A DNA stretch of 64,000 nucleotides, from contig NZ_CP136573.1 of NCBI RefSeq assembly GCF_035194505.1, forward strand, positions 496,001-560,000, in the 5' to 3' direction. This stretch comes from Erythrobacter sp. GTDB taxonomy: Bacteria > Pseudomonadota > Alphaproteobacteria > Sphingomonadales > Sphingomonadaceae. The notes below the pieces were generated by a model that worked only from the letters and a program-made list of their open reading frames with translations, made no database searches and was not told where the DNA came from. This document shows positions 53,728 through 62,651 of the stretch, piece after piece; the stretch's first letter is position 1; each line of letters begins with the position of its first letter. A program made the position numbers and the translations under genes.

Positions 53728-56031
53728 ATGTCCATGGCCAAACCACCCAAGCTGCCGCAGGGCATGCCGACGCCTGCTCAGGTGCTCGATTTCATCCAGT
53801 CCTCCGACATCCCCGCCGGAAAGCGCGAGATCGCCAAGGCTTTCGGGCTGAAGGGGCAGGAGAAGATCAAGCTCAAGGCCCTGCTCAAGGACATGGCCGA
53901 AGAAGGGCTGATCGACGGCTCGAAAAGCGCCTTCCACCGTATGGGCGGAGTGCCCAAAGTGACCACCCTCAAGATCGTCGATCTCGACGAGGGCGATCTG
54001 GTTGCCGAACCGGACAATTGGGACCCGGAGGCTCCCGGCAAGCCGCCGCGCCTCATCATTCGTGAACCCAAGATGCGGGGTGCAAAACGTCCGCCTGCGC
54101 TCAAGCGCGGGGACCGCGTGCTGGCCCGTACCGAGGAGACCGAGCGGGGCTGGATCGCCCATGTGATGAAAAAGCTCCCGGCGCGCACCGAAGGGCTGAT
54201 GGGGATTGTCGAGATCGACAAGACCGGCAAGGCCTGGCTCGCGCCGGTGGACAAGCGCGTGCGCCAGTCCGCTCCAATCGCGGATCGTGGCTCTGCCGAG
54301 GCAGGCCAGCTGGTGATCGCCGAAAGGGTCGGCCGGTCCGAACGGGCCGGGGTCAAAGTGGTCGAGGTGGTCGGCGATCCGCTCGCCCCGCGCTCCTTCA
54401 GCCTGATCGCCATTGCCAAGCACGGCATCCCGCACATCTTCCCTGAAGAGGTGCTTGAGGAAGCCCCGCGCGCGGCCAAATTGAAGCTCTCCGAAAAGGC
54501 GCGCGAGGACCTGCGCCATCTGCCGATCGTTGCGATCGACCCCGCTGACGCGCGCGATCATGACGATGCGATCTGGGCAGAGCCGGACGGGCAGGGCGGC
54601 TTCAATGCGCTCGTCGCGATCGCTGACGTCAGCTTCTACGTCCGCCCCGGCTCCGCGCTTGACCGCGAGGCGAGAAAGCGCGGCAATTCGGTCTATTTCC
54701 CCGACCGGGTGGTGCCGATGCTGCCCGAAGTGCTCTCGGCCGATGTCTGCTCGCTGAAAGAGGGCGAGGACCGCGCGGCCATGGCCTGCCACCTGCACAT
54801 CAACGCTGATGGCAAGGTTTCGAGTTTCCGTTTCACGCGCGCAACTGTGCGCATCGCGCACAACATCGCCTACGAGGACGCGCAGAAGGCGGTGGACGAG
54901 GGCAATCCGCCCGAATTCCTCGCCAACCTGTGGGCGGCGTGGAAGGCGCTGGCAGCCGCGCGCCATGCCCGCGATCCGCTTGAGCTCGAACTGCCCGAAC
55001 GCCGCGTGGTGCTCGACGAACAGGGCCGGATCGCCTCGATCGCCATTCGCGAGCGGCTCGATGCGCACCGCGTGGTCGAGGATTTCATGATCGCGGCCAA
55101 TGTCGCGGCGGCCAAGGCGCTGGAGGCAAAAACCGCGCCGGTGGTCTACCGCATCCATGAGCCGCCGAACCGCGAGAAGCTGATTGCCTTGCGAGACTAC
55201 CTTGCAACCTTGGGCAAGAAGCTGGCGCTGGGACAGGTGGTGACGCCGGGCCTGTTCAACCGGATGCTCAAGGACATTGCGGACGAGGCCGAAAAGGCGC
55301 TGGTGATGGAGGCGGTGCTGCGCAGCCAGACCCAGGCCTATTACGGCCCCGCCAATGCCGGGCATTTCGGCCTTTCGCTTGGATCATACGCCCACTTCAC
55401 CTCGCCGATCCGGCGCTATTCCGATTTGCTCGTGCACCGCGCGCTGGTCGATGCCTACAAGCTGGAGCAACCTGCCCCGCCGGGCTCGATCCCGGCCACC
55501 AGCGGGCTATCGGACCGCGACCGCGCGAGCCTGCAACAGGTCTCCGACGCGATCAGCCAGACCGAGCGGCGCGCGATGGAGGCCGAGCGCGACACCATCG
55601 ACCGCTATGTCGCGGCCTGGCTTTCGAGCCGCGTGGGCGAGGTGTTCGACACCCGCATCACCGGGGTCCAGAGCTTCGGCTTCTTTGCCACCATCGTCGG
55701 GCTTGGCGGGGACGGGCTCGTCCCGATCTCGACGCTGGGGGGCGAATATTTCCGCTATGACGAGGCGGCCAAGGCGCTGGTCGGCAGCGACAGCGGAACG
55801 GTCTATGCGACCGGCGACCGGCTGAAGTTGCGACTGGGCGAGGCCAATGCGCTCACCGGATCGCTGAAATTCGTGCTGCCCGATGCCGATGCCGGGGCCA
55901 TCGAACCGCGTGGGAGCCGACCGGAAGATCGACGGCGGGGTGCAGGTGGTCCGCCCAAAAAGGCGGGCAAGTTTATCGTGGGAAAGCGCGGACGGCCGGG
56001 CAATATCCGCCATCAGGGCCGCAAGAAATAG
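53728..56031 (+). CDS. rnr: Ribonuclease R
   Basis: Processive 3'-5' exoribonuclease that degrades structured RNA and acts in tmRNA quality control. The 767 residues have an N-terminal winged-helix and cold-shock-type domains, the RNB catalytic core (VAIDPADARDHDDAIWAE, with the metal-binding Asp quartet), SYAHFTSPIRRYSDLLVHRAL, and a C-terminal S1 domain (VGEVFDTRITGVQSFGFFATIV) with a basic tail (RPGNIRHQGRKK). Lone gene, with a USP convergent after it. Confidence 0.96.
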   Translation: MSMAKPPKLPQGMPTPAQVLDFIQSSDIPAGKREIAKAFGLKGQEKIKLKALLKDMAEEGLIDGSKSAFHRMGGVPKVTTLKIVDLDEGDLVAEPDNWDPEAPGKPPRLIIREPKMRGAKRPPALKRGDRVLARTEETERGWIAHVMKKLPARTEGLMGIVEIDKTGKAWLAPVDKRVRQSAPIADRGSAEAGQLVIAERVGRSERAGVKVVEVVGDPLAPRSFSLIAIAKHGIPHIFPEEVLEEAPRAAKLKLSEKAREDLRHLPIVAIDPADARDHDDAIWAEPDGQGGFNALVAIADVSFYVRPGSALDREARKRGNSVYFPDRVVPMLPEVLSADVCSLKEGEDRAAMACHLHINADGKVSSFRFTRATVRIAHNIAYEDAQKAVDEGNPPEFLANLWAAWKALAAARHARDPLELELPERRVVLDEQGRIASIAIRERLDAHRVVEDFMIAANVAAAKALEAKTAPVVYRIHEPPNREKLIALRDYLATLGKKLALGQVVTPGLFNRMLKDIADEAEKALVMEAVLRSQTQAYYGPANAGHFGLSLGSYAHFTSPIRRYSDLLVHRALVDAYKLEQPAPPGSIPATSGLSDRDRASLQQVSDAISQTERRAMEAERDTIDRYVAAWLSSRVGEVFDTRITGVQSFGFFATIVGLGGDGLVPISTLGGEYFRYDEAAKALVGSDSGTVYATGDRLKLRLGEANALTGSLKFVLPDADAGAIEPRGSRPEDRRRGAGGPPKKAGKFIVGKRGRPGNIRHQGRKK

Positions 56032-56038
56032 CGTTCCA

Positions 56039-56491
56039 CTACGCCTGATGGTCGCGCGTCGTCTCGTCGTAATCGGCGGGGATGATGTAGACCGGGCAGG
56101 GCAGGGTGCCGGCGAGGCTCGAGAAGTGCGTCACAAGCGGGCCGGGCGCCGCTCCCTTGGCTGCGCCCAGCACGAGCGCGGCGACTTCGGCATGGTCGGC
56201 AAGGAATTCGCTGACGATCTTCTGTCCCTGACCGATCTTCACCGAGATGGTCGGCATGATCCCGCTTTCGGCCAGCAGGCTGCCCGCAACGCCATGCGCA
56301 AGCATCTCTGCCCGGTCACGCGCCTCGGCCTCGATCGTCGCCTGCACCGCGCCGAAAGCGCTGAAATTCTGCTGCGGCACCAGCGCCAGCAGATGCACCG
56401 CACCGCCGACATTGGCGGCCCGGCGCGCGGCATAACGCAAGGCGGCCAGCGCCTCTTCGCTCTCGTCGATGATGACCAGAAATGTGCGCAT
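56039..56491 (-). CDS. Universal stress protein
   Basis: A 150-residue UspA-fold protein: MRTFLVIIDESEEALAALRYA at the N-terminus, and the loop VLGAAKGAAPGPLVTHFSSLA in place of the ATP-binding G-2x-G-9x-G(S/T) pattern, followed by LPCPVYIIPADYD. Start at 56491 was preferred over 56554 since the extra residues do not fit the fold. It is divergent from the pdhC gene. Stress function is by family only. Confidence 0.88.
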   Translation of the reverse strand: MRTFLVIIDESEEALAALRYAARRAANVGGAVHLLALVPQQNFSAFGAVQATIEAEARDRAEMLAHGVAGSLLAESGIMPTISVKIGQGQKIVSEFLADHAEVAALVLGAAKGAAPGPLVTHFSSLAGTLPCPVYIIPADYDETTRDHQA

Positions 56492-56638
56492 TGTCTCAGC
56501 CCCGTTGGCCTTGAGGATATCAATGCATTCGTATGGATTGGCAAGTCCCCGCAAGCTTCCGCCAATCTGGGCCTTGCCCGACGTAAGGGAATTGGCCAGA
56601 GGAAAGCCAAGGATCGTTTACGGGAGTTTCAACGGATC

Positions 56639-58057
56639 ATGGCCCTCGACATCAAGATGCCGGCATTGTCGCCCACCATGGAAGAGGGCACGCTCGCACG
56701 CTGGCTGGTGAAGGTTGGCGACACGGTCTCCTCGGGCGACGTGATGGCCGAGATCGAGACCGACAAGGCGACAATGGAGTTCGAGGCGGTCGATGAAGGC
56801 GTGATCGCCGAAATCCTGATCGCGGAAGGCAGCGAGGGCGTGAAGGTCGGCGCGGTGATCGCGCGGCTGACGGTGGAAGGCGAGGAGGCTGCTCCGGCAG
56901 CAGCGCCCGCTGCGGCTGCACCGGTCGCTGCCGCCGATGGCCCTGCCGCGACTCCGACCGCCAAGAAGCTCGCCGAGGTGAACGGGATCGATCTCGCCGG
57001 CGTCACCGGCACCGGCCCCAAGGGCAAGATCACCAAGGAAGATGTCGAGGCTGCAATCCTCAAGGGCGGCGCTGCGGTGGTTGCGGCACCGGCAGCGGCA
57101 CCGGCTCCCGCGCCTGCGGCAGCGCCCGTTGCGGCCTCCGGCGCGCGCATTGTCGCCTCGCCGCTCGCCAAGCGGATCGCGGCGGACAAGGGCATTGATC
57201 TGGCGTTGGTGAAGGGCACTGGCCCCAATGGCCGGATCGTCAAGGAAGATGTCGAGGCCTTCACCCCCGGCGCTGCGGCTCCCGCGCCTGCTGCTGCTCC
57301 GGCACCCGCTGCACCCGTTGCGCCCGCCGCTCCGGTGGCCGTCCCCAGCCTCGGCGGCGATCTCGATGCGCCTTACGAGGTGCAGAAGCTCAACAATGTC
57401 CGCAAGGTCATCGCCCGCCGCCTGACCGAAGCCAAGCAGACCATCCCGCACATCTACCTCACGGTCGACATCCGCCTCGATGCGCTGCTCAAGCTGCGCG
57501 GCGAACTGAACAAGAGCCTTGAGGCGGACGGAGTGAAGCTGTCGGTCAACGATCTGCTGATCAAGGCGCTCGCCCGCGCATTGCAGCGCGTGCCCAAGTG
57601 CAATGTCAGCTTCCAGGGCGATACGCTGCTGCAATTCACGCGGCAGGATATCTCGGTCGCGGTGGCAGCGCCTTCGGGCCTCATCACGCCGATCATCCGC
57701 GACGCTGGCCGCAAGGGCCTTGCCGAGATCAGCACCGAGATGAAGGCGCTCGCGAACAAGGCCAAGGACGGCAAGCTGCAACCGCACGAATTCCAGGGCG
57801 GCACGGCGAGCCTCTCCAACCTCGGCATGTTCGGCACCAAGCAGTTCGACGCAGTGATCAACCCGCCGCAAGCGATGATCCTCGCCGTCGGTGCGGGCGA
57901 GCAGCGTCCGTGGGTCGAGGACGGCCAGATCGTCCCCGCCACGGTCATGAGCGCCACCGGCAGCTTCGACCACCGCGCCATCGACGGCGCTGACGGGGCG
58001 CAGCTGATGGAAGCGCTGAAGCAGCTGTGCGAGAACCCGATGGGGCTGGTGGTCTAG
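56639..58057 (+). CDS. pdhC: Pyruvate dehydrogenase E2, dihydrolipoamide acetyltransferase, with two subunit-binding domains
   Basis: Transfers the acetyl group from lipoamide to CoA. The 472 residues have one lipoyl domain (residues 1-78, lipoyl K43 in EIETDKATME), then two peripheral-subunit-binding domains, about 105-141 (TGTGPKGKITKEDVEAAI) and 172-208 (KGTGPNGRIVKEDVEAF), separated by Ala/Pro linkers, and the catalytic domain with H445 and D449 in FDHRAIDGAD. A single binding domain is usual. It is followed by a thioesterase and lpdA; E1 genes are not in the window. Confidence 0.94.
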   Translation: MALDIKMPALSPTMEEGTLARWLVKVGDTVSSGDVMAEIETDKATMEFEAVDEGVIAEILIAEGSEGVKVGAVIARLTVEGEEAAPAAAPAAAAPVAAADGPAATPTAKKLAEVNGIDLAGVTGTGPKGKITKEDVEAAILKGGAAVVAAPAAAPAPAPAAAPVAASGARIVASPLAKRIAADKGIDLALVKGTGPNGRIVKEDVEAFTPGAAAPAPAAAPAPAAPVAPAAPVAVPSLGGDLDAPYEVQKLNNVRKVIARRLTEAKQTIPHIYLTVDIRLDALLKLRGELNKSLEADGVKLSVNDLLIKALARALQRVPKCNVSFQGDTLLQFTRQDISVAVAAPSGLITPIIRDAGRKGLAEISTEMKALANKAKDGKLQPHEFQGGTASLSNLGMFGTKQFDAVINPPQAMILAVGAGEQRPWVEDGQIVPATVMSATGSFDHRAIDGADGAQLMEALKQLCENPMGLVV

Positions 58058-58061
58058 CCCG

Positions 58062-58472
58062 ATGCCATCGGGTGAATTGACGATCCGCGCCACGGCGATG
58101 CCCGCCGATACCAACCCCTATGGTGGGGTGTTTGGCGGTTGGCTGATGGCGCAGATGGCGCTGGGTGCGGGCTCCCTTGCGAGCCGCGTAGGGCAGAGTA
58201 AGGCGGTGGTCGTCTCGGCGAACGACTTCGCCTTCCCCGGCGCAATGGCGGTGGGGGACGAACTCAGCGTTTACTGCGAGTGTCTAGCCACCGGCACCAC
58301 CTCGCTCACCATCGCGGCCGAGGCCATCGCCCGCGAGCGCAATGGCGAGGCAACGCAGACTGTCGCGCGCGGCACCTTCAAATTCGTGTTGATCGGCGAG
58401 GACGGCCGCCCGCGGGCGCTGGTCGCCAATCCCCAACTCCTCCTCCCCAAGGATGATACCAATGGCAAATGA
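58062..58472 (+). CDS. Hot-dog acyl-CoA thioesterase, YciA-like
   Basis: A 136-residue protein. PADTNPYGGVFGGWLMAQM is the YciA-type signature with the catalytic-site Asn and Gly-rich helix; GTTSLTIAAEAIARERNGE and GTFKFVLIGEDGRP follow. It is probably a CoA-ester hydrolase. It sits between pdhC (4 bp gap) and lpdA (11-bp overlap), so it is part of the operon; preventing acyl-CoA build-up is a plausible but unproven role. Confidence 0.88.
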   Translation: MPSGELTIRATAMPADTNPYGGVFGGWLMAQMALGAGSLASRVGQSKAVVVSANDFAFPGAMAVGDELSVYCECLATGTTSLTIAAEAIARERNGEATQTVARGTFKFVLIGEDGRPRALVANPQLLLPKDDTNGK

Positions 58473-59871
58473 CTATGACGTGATCGTGCTAGGCTCCGGC
58501 CCCGGCGGCTATGTAGCGGCGATCCGCTGCGCGCAGCTCGGCCTCAAGACCGCCATCGTGGAGCGCGAGAACCTCGGCGGCATCTGTCTCAACTGGGGCT
58601 GCATCCCGACCAAGGCAATGCTGCGCTCGGCCGAGATTTTCCACTACATGCAGCACGCGGGCGATTACGGCCTTGTGGCGCAGGGGATCGAGGCCGACCT
58701 AGCCGCCATCGTCAAGCGCAGCCGCGGGGTCGCCAAGCAGCTCAATCAGGGCATCGGCCACCTGATGAAGAAGAACAAGATCACCGTGCACATGGGCACC
58801 GGCACGCTGACGGGGGCGAACAGCCTCACCGTCACAGGCGAGAAGTGCACCGAGGCCCTCACCGCCAAGCACATCATCGTCGCCACCGGTGCGCGCGCAC
58901 GCGACCTGCCCTTTGCGCCCGCCGACGGCAAACGCGTGTGGACCTATCGCCACGCCATGACCCCTTCGGAACTGCCCGCCAAGCTGCTGGTGATCGGCTC
59001 GGGCGCGATCGGGATCGAGTTCGCTAGCTTCTACAATGATCTCGGCAGCGAAGTGACTGTCGTCGAAATGCTCGACCGGATCGTGCCGGTGGAGGACGCC
59101 GACGTCTCCAGCTTCCTCGAAAAGTCACTGAAGAAGCAGGGCATCACCATCATGACCGGTGCGGGTGTCGAGGCGATCAAGGTCTCGGAAAGCGGCATTC
59201 AGGCCACCATCAAGGACAAGGCGGGCACCAGCGCGAGCCACGACTTCACCCATGTGATCGTCGCCATCGGGATCGTGCCCAACACCGAGAATGTCGGGCT
59301 TGAGGGCCTTGCCGAGATGGATCGCGGTTTCATCCAGATCGATCCCTATGGCCGTACCAAGACACCCGGCCTGTGGGCGATCGGCGACTGCACACCCGGG
59401 CCGTGGCTGGCGCACAAGGCGAGCCACGAGGGCGTCACCTGTGCCGAGGCGATTGCGGCAGATCTCGGCAACACCGAGGTTCACCCGCACCCGCTCAATC
59501 GCAACAACATCCCGGGCTGCACCTACTGCCACCCGCAGATCGCGTCGGTCGGCCTTACCGAAGCCAAGGCGAAAGAGGCAGGTTACGACATCAAGGTCGG
59601 CAACTTCCCCTTCATCGGCAATGGCAAGGCCATCGCACTTGGCGAGGCCGAGGGCTTCATCAAGACGATCTTCGATGCGAAGACCGGCGAATTGCTCGGC
59701 GCGCACATGGTCGGCGCGGAAGTGACCGAACTGATCCAGGGCTACACCGTCGGCAAGACGCTGGAGACCACCGAGGCCGAGCTGATGCAGACCGTTTTCC
59801 CGCACCCGACGCTGTCCGAGATGATGCATGAAAGCGTGCTCGACGCGTACGGGCGGGCGCTGCACTTCTGA
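58462..59871 (+). CDS. lpdA: Dihydrolipoyl dehydrogenase (E3)
   Basis: Reoxidises lipoamide with NAD. The 469 residues have the FAD motif GSGPGGYVAAIRCAQLG, the redox disulfide in GICLNWGCIPTKAM, the NAD-binding GSGAIGIEFASFYNDLGSEVT, and the C-terminal interface HPHPTLSEMMHE with the catalytic His-Glu pair. AAGGA before ATG 58462 supports this start. It overlaps the thioesterase and the methyltransferase (TGATG) on either side. Confidence 0.96.
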   Translation: MANDYDVIVLGSGPGGYVAAIRCAQLGLKTAIVERENLGGICLNWGCIPTKAMLRSAEIFHYMQHAGDYGLVAQGIEADLAAIVKRSRGVAKQLNQGIGHLMKKNKITVHMGTGTLTGANSLTVTGEKCTEALTAKHIIVATGARARDLPFAPADGKRVWTYRHAMTPSELPAKLLVIGSGAIGIEFASFYNDLGSEVTVVEMLDRIVPVEDADVSSFLEKSLKKQGITIMTGAGVEAIKVSESGIQATIKDKAGTSASHDFTHVIVAIGIVPNTENVGLEGLAEMDRGFIQIDPYGRTKTPGLWAIGDCTPGPWLAHKASHEGVTCAEAIAADLGNTEVHPHPLNRNNIPGCTYCHPQIASVGLTEAKAKEAGYDIKVGNFPFIGNGKAIALGEAEGFIKTIFDAKTGELLGAHMVGAEVTELIQGYTVGKTLETTEAELMQTVFPHPTLSEMMHESVLDAYGRALHF

Positions 59872-60725
59872 TGGCCGGGCCTGCACCCGAGGCGCTGAAG
59901 GGCGAGGATTGGGCCGGCGAGATGGGCGCGCGGTGGCTCGCCAGTCTCGATCGCTTCGAAGGCATGATTGCCCCGATTGGCGCGGCCCTGCTGGCCCGGG
60001 CTGAGTATCACGCGGGCGAGCGGGTGCTCGATCTCGGCTGCGGCGGCGGGGCGACCACACTGGCGATTGCCGAAAGGGTCGGCCCGCAGGGCGCTGCGCT
60101 CGGGCTCGATGTTGCGCCGATGCTGATCGAGCGAGCGCGCCACCGGGCCAGCGCCGCCGCCAGCTCTGCGCGCTTCGTCTGCGCCGATGCCGCAACGGCG
60201 CACCTCGACACGCCGCCCTTCGACCGGCTGTTCTCGCGCTTCGGCTCGATGTTCTTCGATGCGCCCGTGCCCGCCTTTGCCAACCTCAAGACGATGCTGA
60301 AGCCGGGCGCGCGGATCGATCTCGCCGTCTGGGCCAACCCGCGTGACAACCTCTGGATGATGGAAGTGATGGGCGTCGCCCGCCGTCATGTCGAGATACC
60401 GCCGGCGGTGCCGCGTGCGCCCGGGCCCTTCGCTTTCGAGGATCTCGGCTATCTCGAAGAAGTGCTGACGGGCGCGGGGTTCGGCAGCATGGATGTGACC
60501 GCATACGAAGGTCTGCAACCAATCGGTGGGCCCGGAACTTCGCCGGTGGCGGCGACCGATTTCGTCCTTGCAGCCATGGCGGTCGGACGCGTCCTTGATG
60601 AGGCGGGCGCGGATGTGCGGGACGCAGCGCGCGCCGATCTCATCGCCCTCTTCACCGATCGCCACATTGAAGGCGAAGGCGTGATGATGGGCGCAAAGGC
60701 GTGGTTGGTGCGTGCAAACGTTTGA
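59871..60725 (+). CDS. Class I SAM-dependent methyltransferase
   Basis: A 284-residue protein with motif I VLDLGCGGGATTLAIAERV, acidic motif II end in LGLDVAPMLIERARH, and motif III-like LKPGARIDLAVWANP; the C-terminal part resembles UbiE/COQ5-type and small-molecule methyltransferases. It is coupled to lpdA by the TGATG overlap, the last gene of the pdhC cluster. The substrate is unknown. Confidence 0.85.
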   Translation: MAGPAPEALKGEDWAGEMGARWLASLDRFEGMIAPIGAALLARAEYHAGERVLDLGCGGGATTLAIAERVGPQGAALGLDVAPMLIERARHRASAAASSARFVCADAATAHLDTPPFDRLFSRFGSMFFDAPVPAFANLKTMLKPGARIDLAVWANPRDNLWMMEVMGVARRHVEIPPAVPRAPGPFAFEDLGYLEEVLTGAGFGSMDVTAYEGLQPIGGPGTSPVAATDFVLAAMAVGRVLDEAGADVRDAARADLIALFTDRHIEGEGVMMGAKAWLVRANV

Positions 60726-60879
60726 ATATCTCGCTCCAGCCAGACGCATTGCGAAGCGCGTCTAGCACCGCGGCAACTCCCCTGGTTAACGCGCCCGGGG
60801 ACGAATGTGGCGCATTTGAGGGCTTAAGCCTCCGGCAAACTACCTAGAATTAACCATTAACGCCTAACTCACCCTGCGT
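60726..60879. other. Non-coding stretch upstream of the DUF11 pseudogene
   Basis: It holds a hairpin (AGACGC...GCGTCT at about 60737-60762), which may end the pdhC cluster, and TTAACCAT (60850-60857), which matches the short CtrA half-site motif, 23 bp before the pseudogene start. No gene was found. Confidence 0.35.
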
Positions 60880-61073
60880 ATGACTACGCAGTTTCTCTCG
60901 CGCCGCCCCTTCGCAGCCTCGCTTGCCGTTACGGCATGCTTGCTTTGTCCCACAACGCTGCCTTGGCGGCAGGTGTTTCGGCCGGCACGCTGATCGAGAA
61001 TACGGCGGTTGCCAGCTACGATGATGGTGCAGGGCCGCGCACGATCAATTCCAACACCGTTACTGTGCGCGTC
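60880..61073 (+). pseudogene. DUF11-type surface protein, N-terminal fragment (frameshifted and truncated)
   Basis: ATG 60880 opens a signal-peptide-like frame (MTTQFLSRRPFAASLAV...). A second frame then carries the characteristic AGVSAGTLIENTAVASY and INSNTVTVRV of DUF11 surface proteins. The two frames differ by 1 base, so about one base is missing near 60935-60955. Homology then stops exactly at the IS left end (61073/61074), so most of the protein is lost. A single-base sequencing error could explain the frameshift but not the truncation. Confidence 0.7.
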
Positions 61074-61099
61074 TGTCCGTCGTCAGAACATTCGGCACA
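61074..61099 (+). repeat. IS left terminal inverted repeat
   Basis: 26 bp ending in GGCACA, starting TG; 19/26 match with 62573-62598 in opposite orientation. It begins immediately after the last DUF11 codon. Confidence 0.8.
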
Positions 61100-61147
61100 A
61101 CACGGGGCGTAAATTAGCGGAGTGCGGGCCTCGTCCGGGGGTTGATG

Positions 61148-62127
61148 TTACGCGGCGAGGTTGCGGTGTTGCAAGCGCCGATGTTCGATGGTCTGTCGCT
61201 TGATCCTTTCACGCTGTTTGATGATGGCTGGGGCCCTGCCGAAGTAGGCGTCGGCGGGTGTCACGTTGGACAGCGCTTCGTGATAACGCTGGTGGTTATA
61301 GTGCTCGACGAAGGCCTCGATCTGGGCCTCGAGGTCGCCGGGCAGGAAGTAGTTCTCCAGCAGGATGCGGTTTTTCAGGGTCTGGTGCCAGCGCTCGATC
61401 TTGCCCTGGGTTTGCGGGTGCATCGGGGCGCCGCGCACGTGGCTCATCTTGTTGGCCTCGATGTATTCCGCCAGTTCTCCCGCGATGTAACTGGGACCAT
61501 TATCGCTGAGCAGCCTTGGCTTGTGCAGCACCGTGGCGCTGTCGCAGCCGGAAGCTGCCAGGGCGAGGTCCAGCGTGTCGGTCACATCCTCGGCCCGCAT
61601 GTTGGTGCACAGCTTCCAGGCGATGATATAGCGCGAGAAGTCGTCGAGCACGGTGGAGAGATACATCCAGCCCCACCCGATGATCTTGAAGTAGGTAAAA
61701 TCGGTCTGCCACATCTCGTTTGGCCGGGTGGTCTTGGTATGGAACGCATCAGCCGCTTTCACCACGACATAGGCCGGGCTGGTGATTAGGTCGTGTGCTT
61801 TCAGCAGGCGGTAAACCGTGGCTTCGGACACAAAGTATTGGCGTTCATCGGTAAATCGCACGGCCAGTTCGCGTGGGGACAGCTCGCTGTAATCCAGCGC
61901 GAGTCCGACGATCTGATCCTGCACCTCAGGCGCGATGCGGTTCCACACCCGGCTCGGCGCGGAGGGCGATCTTCCAGCGCCTCCGGCCCGCCCTCGAGAT
62001 AGCGGTCATACCAGCGGTAGAAGGTCCGACGGGCGATGCCCAGCTTGTCGAGCGTCCGCTTGGCGGGCAGGTGGGACTGCTCGACGACCCTGATGATCTC
62101 AAGCTTCTCGGATGCGGGATACCTCAT
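61148..62127 (-). pseudogene. IS3-family transposase OrfB (DDE integrase), frameshifted
   Basis: OrfB normally runs as one frame, but here two frames are needed. The first starts at ATG 62127 (MRYPASEKLEIIRVV) and carries HTH-like RTLDKLGIARRTFYRWYD up to GPEALEDR. The second, continuing from VWNRIAPEVQDQIV, holds the rve DDE core: WQTDFTYFK (D), LLSDNGPSY (D) and GKIERWHQTLKNR (E). The coordinates differ by one base modulo 3, so a C is missing, most simply in the CCC run near 61974-61985 just after the LEDR codons. The element is likely immobile unless rescued in trans. Confidence 0.85.
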
Positions 62128-62513
62128 TCTTCGCCCTCCCCATCCGCGATCATGCTTTTTTTCAGCAGACGGTTTTCGAGCGTCAGGTCCGCAACGCATT
62201 CTTTGAGGGCACGGGCCTCGCGGCGCAGATCCTGCACTTCGCCGGTGGTTGCGGCACGAGCAGTATCACCGGCAAGTCGGCGCTTGCCCGCTTCCATGAA
62301 CTCCTTCGACCAGGTGTAATACAAGCTCTGGGCGATGCCTTCCTTGCGGCAGAGCTCGGCGATGCTGTCTTCACCGCGTAGCCCATCGAGCACGATCCGG
62401 ATCTTGTCTTCAGCCGAGAAATGACGACAGGTCTGCCGCCGGATGTCCTTCACAACCCGCTCAGCGGGGGGCTTTTTGGGTGCCGATTTTTTCAAGGAGG
62501 ATTGGGTCTTCAT
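62124..62513 (-). CDS. IS3-family transposase OrfA
   Basis: A 129-residue protein starting MKTQSSLKK, with AAGGAA upstream. A helix-turn-helix (FSAEDKIRIVLDGLRGEDSIAELCRKEGI) is followed by a leucine-zipper-like stretch (LRREARALKECVADLTLENRLLKK) typical of OrfA. Its stop overlaps the OrfB start by 4 bp, consistent with translational coupling or frameshifting. Intact, unlike OrfB. Confidence 0.9.
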   Translation of the reverse strand: MKTQSSLKKSAPKKPPAERVVKDIRRQTCRHFSAEDKIRIVLDGLRGEDSIAELCRKEGIAQSLYYTWSKEFMEAGKRRLAGDTARAATTGEVQDLRREARALKECVADLTLENRLLKKSMIADGEGEE

Positions 62514-62572
62514 CTTCGTTCCTTCGTCACTACGACGAAGCCCCAACCCTCCTTAAATCACAACCTCAAATC

Positions 62573-62598
62573 TGTGCCATTGGTGCTGACGGGGGACA
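62573..62598 (-). repeat. IS right terminal inverted repeat
   Basis: 26 bp; on the minus strand it starts TGTCCCCCGTCAG. It lies upstream of orfA and may contain part of the transposase promoter. Confidence 0.8.
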
Positions 62599-62651
62599 GC
62601 GCTAGGGGTCACCGCATTAGTCGAAAAGCGCAAAACGAGGTGAACAGGCTC

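Larger units (their letters stand above)
61074..62598 (-). mobile_element. IS3-family insertion sequence, 1525 bp, likely defective
   Basis: The terminal inverted repeats start TGTCC...GTCAG...GGCACA (61074-61099) and match the other end (62573-62598) in 19 of 26 positions, with 5'-TG...CA-3' ends. orfA and orfB are on the minus strand and overlap by 4 bp. The orfB reading frame is broken. No target-site duplication flanks the element: the left flank ends GCGCGTC, the right starts GCGCTAGG, and these do not repeat. Confidence 0.88.

Noticed and set aside
53713..55365. 550-residue minus-strand frame opposite rnr
   Set aside because: Same antisense effect; rnr motifs are clear on the plus strand.
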